Part shown: positions 55,334 to 64,000 of the stretch, piece by piece
How the letters are laid out: every line of letters begins with the position of its first letter
Position numbering within the stretch: position 1 is the stretch's first letter
Source of the DNA: Taeniopygia guttata
Taxonomy: Eukaryota; Chordata; Aves; Passeriformes; Estrildidae
Assembly: GCF_048771995.1 (NCBI RefSeq)
Contig: NC_133063.1
Location: forward strand, 9,402,001 to 9,466,000
Length of the DNA: 64,000 nucleotides
Direction: 5' to 3'
Translations under genes and position numbers: made by a program
Notes under the pieces: generated by a model
The model's input: only the letters and a program-made list of their open reading frames with translations
Database searches by the model: none
What the model was told of the DNA's origin: nothing

Positions 55334-58300
55334 GTAGCTTAATTGAACCTTAAATAAATGACAGCCACTTGAAATACAGGGATTTTTGAAGCATATATTG
55401 AGTAGAAATCATAATTTACTGCAGGCTGTTGGAAGGTAAGGAAGTTAAGAAGGCTCTGGTAGAAGAAAAAAGCCATTCTTTATTGACAGAGGGTTTTTTT
55501 TTACTTTTTAAATTAATTTTTAGAAGAACTTTGAAAGGTAGTTTGACCATATGGAAAATTGGGTATTCAATAGCTATTGAAGCTCTTGGATCTGTCAAAA
55601 TCTTCTCATTTCCCTCCTAAAACAGCAACAGGTTTATGACTGAATTCTAAACAGAAGGTGAGGTATTGCACCACTTTCCCCTATTTAAGTGTCAAAGTAG
55701 TCTACATTCTGAATACATAGAAAGCACCCATTCAGCTGCCTTATCACAAAAGACATTTAACTTGACTTTTTCTTCCCCTGGCTAATCAAGGCAGTAGCAT
55801 CTATGTAAATGCTTATTTTTCCAGTTAGAGTTCAGTTTTCTTTCTAATACTTGGAAGTGTTAGAGATCTATTTCCTTGCAACAGCACACCTGAGCTCTGA
55901 TCTGCTGGAGGAAAGCAACTGGATCCAGATGCAAGATGTGCCTCTTACAAGGGGAACTTGTGACTGACATGTACAAACCAGCTGAGAATGGCTTTGGCTA
56001 TGACCTCAGCCCCCAGACTGTAGTGATGAGCAGGTCAGTGATGAGCAATGTCATCCAGGCAGGCCAGGAGGCTGAGATGTAGACTGGCACTCCTATAGCA
56101 CCACTGAGGCAGGACTGACAGCCCCGAGCTAAGCTGACAAACAAACACTCTGTTTATTCTCATTGTTTTGTGTGTCACGGGTTTCTGCATCATACACTTT
56201 TCAACTGTTCCTCTGACAACAGATATATTATTTCTGTCCTTACGCTTTTACAATCGCCTGGAAGCTTCTTAAAGTAATAATTTACATTTACACACCTCTC
56301 AGAAAAGTGAGAGTATTAGTCCTCTCCATCTCTGCCCTCAATGTACAGTGTGCTCTCCTCCCTCTGCTCCTACAGAGTAGAACTGAAGTACAACCAGATT
56401 AGACTGTATGGTGTCTATTTATTCCAAATGTCAATTCAGAGATACCAAAGACCAGGTATTTTATATAGGTATTGTGTTAGTTCAGCACATTTCTCATACT
56501 GATTTGTAGCTATAAGAATTCAACAGACCTGTAAACTAAACAATAATGCCTTGAATAAGCCAGCTATAAGAATTCAGCTTGACAATTAGATATGGAAACC
56601 TTATTTTAGTGATCAGTCCAGCAATTTGGTAGCAAAAACAGTGACATAGAACTGGTTGATTTAGGGACTAGCTTTCTCTTCCCTAAAACTTTGGTCACTA
56701 TTTCCCTGCTGTCTTGTAAAACACAGGATATACAGACTAGGACAGTCACCTCCAGCACATCTGGTGCAGTCCAGGGCAAGACTGCTCTTGAGGGGGGTAT
56801 TTTACTGACTGTTCACTAAGTATGCTGAAAGAGGCAAAAATGATGACTGAAAAATCTTAAAACTAGCAGCCTCTATCATCTGAGGGCTGTACACCCCTAA
56901 ACATGTACTTTGTGTCATAGCCCTGATCATGTGTCTTGTCAAATCAAAAATTGTAAGCCAGTGCACCCCAGTGATACACAGAGGGTTGGCATACAGAGAG
57001 CTTTGTCCCTTCAGCTCAGGAAATAACTGAAGGAGAGAAAACAGCTGTGCATAAGGAAAGGGAACATATACTCTAGGTAGGCCTCTAGCTAAATTCTAAA
57101 TCTTGACCAATTTTGAATATGTTCTAATGAATCAAAGTCCTTTGCTTGTGATTTTTTAGGGGGAAAAAAAAAGATGATGTTAAACCCTGCCTTCTCCTCA
57201 TGCAGACCCCTTATTTATAGCCCCATTTGTCTCATATTACTCATAGCACTAGGGAAAGTCTCTGATTTTCATGACTCAGTCCCCCCAGATGCTACTTCCA
57301 GCAGCATTTATCATGAAACCCTTCAGTACCCTTCAACTTTCAGTCCAGCTTCTTATGCTCCTCACATCTTTGGGCTTCACAGCATTCTCAGCAATCCACT
57401 GGCCCAGTATCAGCCAGTATCAATTTATTCTGTTATTCTTCCCTAGTTTCTCCTTATACCTTTTCGCTTCTGAATCCCTTCCTGCCGCTGTAACCCTTAA
57501 TCACTGTTTGTCAGTAAGAGTTGTCTCATTCATATAATCCCAGCCACCCCTCCCAAATACTGTATGCAATCTCCATCTTTCACTTCTTCCTGTGGAAGTT
57601 GTTTAAAGTTACTTAAACTCCACAAGATCTGGTGAAAGGACAAAGTTAATCCATTACTGTAATTTACTGAACTATTAGCACATCTGGACACATTCATAGT
57701 ACACAGGCTTGTTCTCAAAGTTGCATGAGAAAGTTGGTCAGAGCAAAAGGGAAACACGCTGGTGTTCTTAGCTTGTCAGAACTTGTGTGGAAACTAAAAT
57801 TCAAATGGGATTGGGATGAAATAAAGAGAATCGGCAGAAATCAAATTTTTGCTATCACCACAAGGAGATGTACTGCCTGTCACCTATGGCCTGGATGGCC
57901 CAATAAAAAAATTACACTGTCATTGCTAGTAAGAAATCTAATGCCAGCATTGCAAGGCTACAAGAACTGGTGGGCTGTTACGTTTGTTATTAGTTTGAGT
58001 GAATTTACTCAGTGCAAACTGAAATTTAGTACCAGGTGTCTTTTCTTATGATGTAGAGTCTGAGTGTGGGATAATACCAGAGACCTTGAAAATATGTGCA
58101 CAGGCAAAAAACAGAGGCCACGGGACTATAAACATCTCACTGGCAGTCTGCTTCTGGTTCTTGACAATTATAACCTTAAGTGCTGAGAACATTTCTTTAG
58201 ACATAACAAGGAGGACAAGGAAGCAATCAACAGCAAATGCACGTAGATTATGCACTGTTTATGAATAAAACAGATAGATTATGTGGCCATGGGAAGTTAA

Positions 58301-58649
58301 CATCCCCAGAATTTCAGAGTATATCATCTAAGGAAAAGAGACCAGAGAATTAAAACTCACTGACAAAGTCACGTTTGTATGAAATGTACTAGATCTTGAT
58401 ATTTGAAAGGAATTGCTGCTGGCAAATGGTTGTCATCACTGGATTATCATGGAATTTTCTTCCTAAAAACTATATCAAAGCTGCAAGAACATAGTCTGTT
58501 TCAAGGACCAAGGCTCTTCAAATATCTTTTATCATGCCAGTCAAGTTTTAGGGCTGTACAGAAGTCTGTGTCTGAGTATTTAAACTACATGCACTGTTGT
58601 TGTCTCAAGCTCTGTAATTCCTGAACAAAGTATTACTGCATGTAAATTC

Positions 58650-58800
58650 AGTTTGCCTAGTGTGATAACTATCAGTGTGGCAACCATCACACTGACAAGC
58701 CATGAAATGGTCAAGCAGTTGCTCTGAACGATCACTGTAGGTCCCTTCCAGCTGGAAGTATTCTGTTGTATTCTCTGTATGCTCCTCATTATTGTCTGTA
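58650..58800 (+). repeat. CR1 LINE 3' end fragment
   Basis: The segment 'tgaaatggtcaagcagttgc' through 'cactgtaggtcccttccagc' to a tail 'gtattctgttgtattctctg' fits a diverged sense CR1 3' end with its (ATTCTRTG)-type tail. Confidence 0.65.
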
Positions 58801-59035
58801 AATACATCCATCAAATGCTCAGTGTTAGTTGGCTCCTCCACTGAAATAAAAGACAAACCTGCAACAGAACCAGGGTTTTAGACACAGGAACACAGTTTCA
58901 CAGAATATAATTTCAGAATTATTGTGCCCTGACCTTCCTTAGGAAGTGTTAGGGAGGGTAAAACTGCCTGGGTTGGAAAAGTTCACAATTATATTATTAT
59001 TATTTGTTTCTTACTTTAGTGCTTTACATTAGAAA

Positions 59036-59070
59036 TATTTCTATATGTGTATATATATCTATATATATCA
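59036..59070. repeat. AT-rich simple repeat
   Basis: Imperfect (TA)n with 'ctatatat' interruptions. Confidence 0.8.
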
Positions 59071-60738
59071 CGGTGTGTCATCTTACCTTTCATTCTACTG
59101 CTTTAATACCAAATAATTAAAAGCACAGGGGCTCAATCTTCTCTCATTTTTAGGCTATACTACACAAAATGTTATTATGTCATTGCAAAATTATTCCAGA
59201 AGTTAATTACTTGTGTTCTGGAGGCATTTTTTTCCTGCGTCTTTACCTGACGACTCAACAAGGAACTTGCCCCAGGAAAGAAAGGTATGTCTCTGTTCTG
59301 TGGAGCTGGTGGTAAATGTTTGTGCAGGAAGAACCTAGAGCACCTAAGGAACTAAAAGAACAAACTGGGCTTTTGGCCTCAAGCCATGTAGTGTAGTTGG
59401 AGAAATGTCTCATGGGATAGGTTGTATATAACAGTGAAAACTAAAATTCAGTGAAACGTAGCACATTACAGGCTTGCTTCAGATACTACAATTTAGAGAC
59501 AATTAAGGAGTTGCTTTTTCAATCAGCAAACTTTTGGGCTAAACTTCATTATAATTATTCTCAGTGTCTGTATGCAAGCAGCATTAAGGTTACATTCACA
59601 AATTGTTTTGCAAAGCCAATACTGAGTGTCAGGTGTTTTCATAAATCGTTAATTTTTAGTATCCTAAAGTTCAACAGACTACAATATGCCTTTCCAAGCT
59701 ATGTAATTCCTGAAATTATATGTTGTAGCCCATATGGTGTACATCATTAATATCTGCAGTACATATACCTTCTCTATTTTCTCTGGAAATTTTTCATAAA
59801 AACAGTAAGTATGTATTAAACATTGCATACATGCAACCTTTTCTATAGGGACTGTATTTTATTCAGATCTCTTTCTGTAACAGTCATTCAGCACCCGTAA
59901 AAAAAGCTATGCCTGCATTGGTATCCACCTGTGACTGTAGTCAATGTAATTGAGCGGTACAAATGCTTAGTAGGAGTTCTGTTGTCAGAAAACTTTCTCG
60001 TTTATGAGAGAACTTAGGTAACTGACCTGTTTCTAGAGAACTGGCTGGTTTTATACTGATACAAACATTTTATATGTTTATATTGTCTGCAATTCTTGGT
60101 CACATAAAGAGAAAAAGAAATTATATTTATATGGTGTTCTAACTATAATTTATAAAATTTAATCCTTTGTAAAAGACAACATCCTTTTCAAGAGCCACTG
60201 GCATATTGCACTGTATCATCATCAGGGCCATTTCTGATTTTAAATTGAGGCAATTTCTTAGGCTATTTCTCATGTAGTATTACACAGCTTAGAATCTGCT
60301 AGTTGTGTTCAATCAGTCACTGCAGTCTGTCAGAAGGACACAGTTCTCCTTGGGGAACAGTCAACACCAGCAAAAATAATTACTGTACTGTAACTGTGGT
60401 ACTAACATTGTGTGTCAATGAGACTCAACTCCATATCACTCACCAAAACAAAACAAGCTAGATAAAACAAACAAACAAAAAACCACCAGATATGTACCAT
60501 AAAATCATAACCATTGAAATGATTGATTTTCAGTTGCATTAAAAACCTCACAGACAGGCCCAGAGTGTCACAAGTGTCAGTCAGAGAGCGTGAAAAATGC
60601 ATATTTTATGATTGACTTTTCACAAATGTTACAATTAATATTATATGTGTAATGTTAGAAAGTTTTGCTGTATTAATTCTTTTAAGTAGTGTGTTAAATG
60701 TAGTTTTAGGTTACAACATAATGTTAAAATAGAAACTC

Positions 60739-61203
60739 TGTGATACAGGATTTGTTGCAAGCTCAAGCGGGAAGATGAGATAATCAAGAAATTCTTCACA
60801 CAGAGATGTCAGTGAAGGGGGCCCATAAAGTTACAGCCTCCTTATCAGAAAAGACAAACATTCTTCCATCTTCTCTCCGTCTTTTTGGAACCACCAAGAT
60901 GAAGGAGAAGAAGTTGAAAACCAGAAAAGTTCTTAATTTGCAAGGAAGTTATGCATGATGTATGAGATATATAAATATGCAACAGGTTATTACTTTTAGG
61001 TTATTCCTTTGTTCACAAGGGATGCTTTCTGTGACTTAGTGTCTGAGAGCATCCAGACATCTGCAATTCTTTGGTTTTTATTGTCTTGTAATTGTCCTAA
61101 CTCTAAACTTTATTACTCTAATTGTATTACTATTTTTATAACAATTTTATTATTATTAAACTTTTAAAATTTTTAAAAAAACAAGTGACTGGTGTTTTTC
61201 ACA
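60739..61203 (+). mobile_element. Candidate solo LTR, sense to NANS
   Basis: The segment starts TGTGA and ends TCACA, a 5-bp terminal inverted repeat with TG...CA ends. A TATAAATA box lies at 60970-60977 and an ATTAAA signal at 61155-61160, arranged as U3-R-U5 would be on the plus strand. No convincing target-site duplication is seen, so the borders are uncertain, and no internal region is attached. The family is not identified; the length of 465 bases is usual for avian ERVL-type LTRs. It ends about 700 bases before the NANS start codon. Confidence 0.5.
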
Positions 61204-61339
61204 GAAGGATTTTGGAGTAAAATAATCTCAGAAGTGGCCTTAGCCATTGCTTCACATTTTACCACTTATTTCCACGTATCATGGAAAAGTTTTGTCTGAA
61301 TCAAGCCTCTACAACTCTTGAAATACGTTGTAGCTGGAA

Positions 61340-61897
61340 ATGAGGGTGTGTTGAGGTGCGGGGTCGGTGTCTCCTTCCGGGCCGGTGAGGGGACAAGAGG
61401 AAATGGCCTTAATGCGAGACATGGGAGATCCAGATTAGATTTTTTTTTTTAATTAGAATTTTTTTTTTTTAATTGTGACTGTCAGGGTGTGGTCAGGCAC
61501 TGGAATAGGTTTCCAGGAAGGTGGTGGAGCCACCATCCCGGGAATTTTAAACCTTTTGGGTGGAGCGCTCGGCTGGTGCCGCCGTGGCGGAGGCGGGAAG
61601 CGCTGAGGGCGCTGCCGCAGCGCCCCCTGCCGGGGAGGCGGCGCTGAGGGAGGGGCGGTGCCGATCGCTGAGGCGGAGAGAAGGCGCGGCAGGACCGGGA
61701 ATTTCGGCAGCGATTGGTGCGGCTGGGAAGAGGCGCGGCGGGGCCGGGAATGCCGGCACCGATTGGTGTGGCCGGGAAGAGGCGCGGCCGGACCGGGAAT
61801 GCCGGCACCGATTGGTGTGGCCGGGAAGAGGCGCGGCGGGGCCGGGAGCGGCGGTGGCGCAGTCGCGGGCGGGCCGTGGCGCTGCCGCCATCTCAGC
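61340..61897 (+). promoter_or_regulatory. NANS CpG-island promoter and 5' leader
   Basis: A GC- and CpG-rich block directly before the NANS ATG. It contains the CCAAT-bearing 49-bp tandem repeat and no TATA box near the start. A T-rich stretch at 61440-61474 interrupts its left edge. Confidence 0.75.
61675..61848 (+). repeat. 49-bp tandem repeat, each unit with an inverted CCAAT box
   Basis: Two full units (61711-61759 and 61760-61808) with partial units on both sides. ATTGG, the inverted CCAAT box, occurs at 61713, 61762 and 61811, exactly 49 bases apart. Each unit continues with a GGGAAGAGGCGCGG segment. The array ends about 50 bases before the NANS ATG, inside the promoter. Confidence 0.92.
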
Positions 61898-62029
61898 ATG
61901 GCCGGCGAGTTCGAGCTGTGCCCCGGGCGGCGCGTCGGCGGCGACCAGCCCTGCTTCATCATCGCCGAGATCGGGCAGAACCACCAGGGCGACCTGGAGA
62001 TCGCCAAGCGCATGATCCGCATGGTCAAG
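61898..62029 (+). CDS. NANS: NANS coding exon 1
   Basis: ATG at 61898 lies in the context 'tctcagcATGg' and the exon ends GTCAAG/gtgagg. It encodes residues 1-44, including the AEIGQNHQGD segment that forms part of the active site. Confidence 0.95.
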
Positions 62030-63565
62030 GTGAGGCGGGGGAGCGAGAGCGCCGGGGGATGGGTTTATTCCAAGCACAGATTGTCTGCAGGGAGACCCTT
62101 GCGTTTGGCTTTGATGAAGGGTTTGGAGTGCTTCTCCTGTGAGGAGCTGCTGAGGGAGATGTGCTTGTTCAGCCTGGAGAAAAGGAGGCTCGGGGGTGAC
62201 ACCGTCACTCTAGAACTTCCTGAAGGAGCTTTTGTTCAGGTGGGGATCGGCCTCTTCCACCGGGTAGGATGAGAGGACGTGGTCTCAAGCTGTGCCGCAG
62301 AGGTTAAGGCTGGACATCAGGAAGAATTTTTTCGCAAAAAGGCTGAACAGACATCGAGCACCACCCCAGAGAGGTGGCAGAGTCACTGTCCGTGGTGGAG
62401 TTTAAGGAAAGACTGGACGTGGCACTTGGTGCCATGGTGGGTTTGACAAGGTGGTGCTCAGTCACCTCAAGGACTCGATGGTCTCAGAGGTCTTTTCCTG
62501 CTGATTCTTTGTGTGATCTTGTGTCACGGCTGCAGCCCCACAGCTGGGGCATGAGCTTATGGAGAATTTAGGTAGTATCAGCGGCTGCTGAACTGTCTCT
62601 AATGAACCTCCAGTTAGACTTGGTTGACATCAGACCTTTATAGCAGTAAAGCTTGTGTCGTCTGGTAAGACAGCTACACTGCTGTCAAATTTGATGTTAT
62701 ATTCATTAGATAGAGAATCACACATCATCACTGCTTGGGGCATGGTGTATTCAGTTCTGTGTAAGTGGAGACTGCTCTAATCAGGATATGTCTTCACTGT
62801 GTGACTTCAAATTAATTATTCCAGGAGGTGTTCAAGAGGTATCTGGTGCTGGTGATATGATCTAGAGGTGATGCTGGCTGGTGATGTGTTCTTGTGGTGA
62901 TGCTGGGTGGATAGTTGGGCTGGATTACCTCAAAAGTTTCTTCTAGCCTTGATGATTCTATTTCAGATACATACTCCTTGTTCCACAGAATCCTGTGCCT
63001 TTTTTAATGTAGAGTTATCAGTGACAGCTAATCCGGGAAAAACACTACAGAAGTCAGCTCTTGAATAAGCATCATGCATAGCTAAGTAGTGATATAGGTT
63101 TAATATGATTTCTCTGAACCACTGCTCTACTAAGTGTTTCGGGACTTTGAAATGAAAGGGTTTGTGTGTGTATGTGTAGGTCCACAGTAACTCGGTGTTC
63201 ATTATCATTTCTGTGACTGCTGTGGTGATAATGTGAAAACTCCACAACAGATGAGCACATCAGTTACTCACTCCTTGCATTCAGAGTTAGGTGAGTGCAG
63301 GTTCACTTGCATTTCCACTCGGTGTACTGTACACCAGCTTGTTTTGCAGGAGTGTGGAGCCGACTGTGCCAAGTTCCAGAAGAGTGAACTGGAGTACAAA
63401 TTCAACAAGAAAGCCTTAGAAAGACCCTACACCTCTAAACACTCCTGGGGAAAGACCTATGGGGAGCACAAGCGCCACTTGGAGTTCAGTCATGACCAAT
63501 ATAGAGAGCTAAAGAAGTATGCAGAGGAAATTGGCATTTTCTTCACAGCTTCTGGCATGGATGAG
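61898..63565 (+). CDS. NANS: N-acetylneuraminate-9-phosphate synthase, 5' part (gene runs off the window)
   Basis: Cytosolic enzyme that condenses ManNAc-6-phosphate with phosphoenolpyruvate to give Neu5Ac-9-phosphate, the step after GNE. Coding exon 1 is 61898-62029 (44 codons) and exon 2 is 63350-63565 (72 codons). The junction is in phase 0. Visible sequence includes CPGRRVGGDQPCFIIAEIGQ, CAKFQKSELEYKFNKKAL, KHSWGKTYGEHKRHLEFSHD and the end FFTASGMDE. All are typical of the N-terminal half of the NeuB-type TIM barrel and nearly identical to human. The human protein has 359 residues, so about two thirds, including the C-terminal antifreeze-like domain, lies beyond 64000. The start MAGEFELCPGR is placed like human MPLELELCPGR. 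Confidence 0.96.
62125..62530 (+). repeat. CR1 LINE 3' end in NANS intron 1
   Basis: Sense CR1 3' end starting about 95 bases after the exon 1 donor: 'ttcagcctggagaaaaggag', 'aggctggacatcaggaagaa', 'gaggtggcagagtcactgtc', 'actggacgtggcacttggtg', and a tail 'gattctttgtgtgatcttg'. It is well preserved. Confidence 0.92.
62815..62965 (+). repeat. CR1 LINE tail fragment in NANS intron 1
   Basis: A short diverged piece: 'ggaggtgttcaagaggtatc', 'gttgggctggattacctc' and the end 'cttgatgattctatttc'. An internal 'gtgatgctggctggtgatg' type duplication is present. Confidence 0.65.
63350..63565 (+). CDS. NANS: NANS coding exon 2
   Basis: The acceptor is ttttgcag/GAGTGT and the donor is GATGAG/gtatgt. 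It encodes residues 45-116, ECGADCAKFQKSELEYKF onward to FFTASGMDE. Confidence 0.96.
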
Positions 63566-64000
63566 GTATGTAAGCCATACTGGAGCGACAAGGGGAGTGA
63601 CTGTTGTGTCTGTTGGGTATTACTTAGGTGTGATAGTTCTTACAGAAAAAGAGTATATGGACAATCAATTTCTAAGTGAGAGACCTAGAGTAATTTGCCC
63701 TGTGTTCACCTGTGTCTCTACAATGGTTGGCTGAATATTTTGCCACCTGTGCTGAGATGCTTATACACAGTAAGTAATATTAAGGACAAGGCTTCATTTT
63801 GACCTTCATCAGCAATTGAAGCTTTGAGAGTGTAGATCAAGATGGTGATCAGACTGCTCTTTGGTGTTGTCTGGTGTGTTGGTTTCAAGCATATCAAACT
63901 TCCTTCTGTATTTAAACCAGATTCCTTTCTTTATCTGATCCCTATTATTTCCTTCCTTTTTTCCTGTCTCCTTATTGTTTTTTAGATCCTCTGTGGTGTT
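63566..64000 (+). other. NANS: Start of NANS intron 2
   Basis: Intronic sequence following the exon 2 donor. No further exon is recognised before the window ends. Confidence 0.6.

Larger units (their letters stand above)
53721..60738. other. Intergenic DNA between CLTA and NANS (right part)
   Basis: No gene is recognised. Simple repeats and a CR1 tail within it are listed separately. A stop-bounded frame of about 58 codons at 55905-56082 (for example GELVTDMYKPAENGFGYDLS) is the most protein-like piece, but it matches no family I know. Confidence 0.45.

Noticed and set aside
58605-58856. A minus-strand 83-codon frame preceded by a good acceptor (ttttatttcag), resembling an exon
   Set aside because: Its text overlaps a CR1 3' end read backwards ('ctggaagggacctacagtga' and the repeated tail), so the frame is most simply repeat-derived. 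No matching donor or neighbouring exon was found.
61453-62272. Long frames on both strands around the NANS promoter
   Set aside because: They come from GC-rich repeat and promoter DNA. Only the frame starting at 61898 matches a known protein.

Overview
The window is bird nuclear DNA. Its genes are split into short exons with GT-AG introns, fragments of the avian CR1 LINE are scattered on both strands, there are retroviral LTR-type pieces, and the promoters are CpG-rich. No prokaryotic features are visible. The gene content corresponds to human chromosome 9 loci, whose bird counterparts lie largely on the Z chromosome, so a Z-linked origin is likely but is an inference.

Three protein-coding genes can be read. 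GNE (+ strand) has eleven coding exons from 8143 to 26573. They join to exactly 722 codons plus stop, the length of the standard mammalian protein. Its CpG-rich promoter is at about 4.18-4.56 kb and a plausible poly(A) signal is at 28.65 kb. CLTA (- strand) runs from its ATG at 46736 to its stop at 32562, with seven coding exons including the two small neuron-type exons. The complete form is 246 aa and the form without those two exons is 216 aa. NANS (+ strand) starts at 61898. Only its first two coding exons (116 codons) are in the window, and the gene runs off the right edge.

GNE and NANS encode consecutive parts of sialic acid synthesis. GNE makes ManNAc and then ManNAc-6-phosphate, and NANS joins ManNAc-6-phosphate to phosphoenolpyruvate. 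Here they sit about 35 kb apart with only CLTA between them. GNE and CLTA are convergent, and CLTA and NANS are divergent.

Layout: 1-3.0 kb, no recognised gene; 3.0-4.2 kb, a tail-to-tail pair of CR1s, one of them split by a solo LTR; 4.2-4.6 kb, GNE promoter island; 4.6-28.7 kb, GNE, with a 5 kb block of sense CR1 copies in the intron after coding exon 5; 28.7-32.3 kb, convergent intergenic DNA; 32.3-46.9 kb, CLTA; 46.97-48.07 kb, an unusual in-phase 15-bp minisatellite just upstream of CLTA; 48.2-61.3 kb, gene-poor DNA with CR1 pieces and an LTR-like element; 61.3-64.0 kb, the NANS promoter, with a 49-bp tandem repeat carrying CCAAT boxes, and the start of the gene.

I found no exotic multi-gene system. 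The most unusual structures are the indel-free 15-bp minisatellite beside the CLTA promoter, the CCAAT-bearing tandem repeat in the NANS promoter, and the close spacing of two sialic-acid genes.
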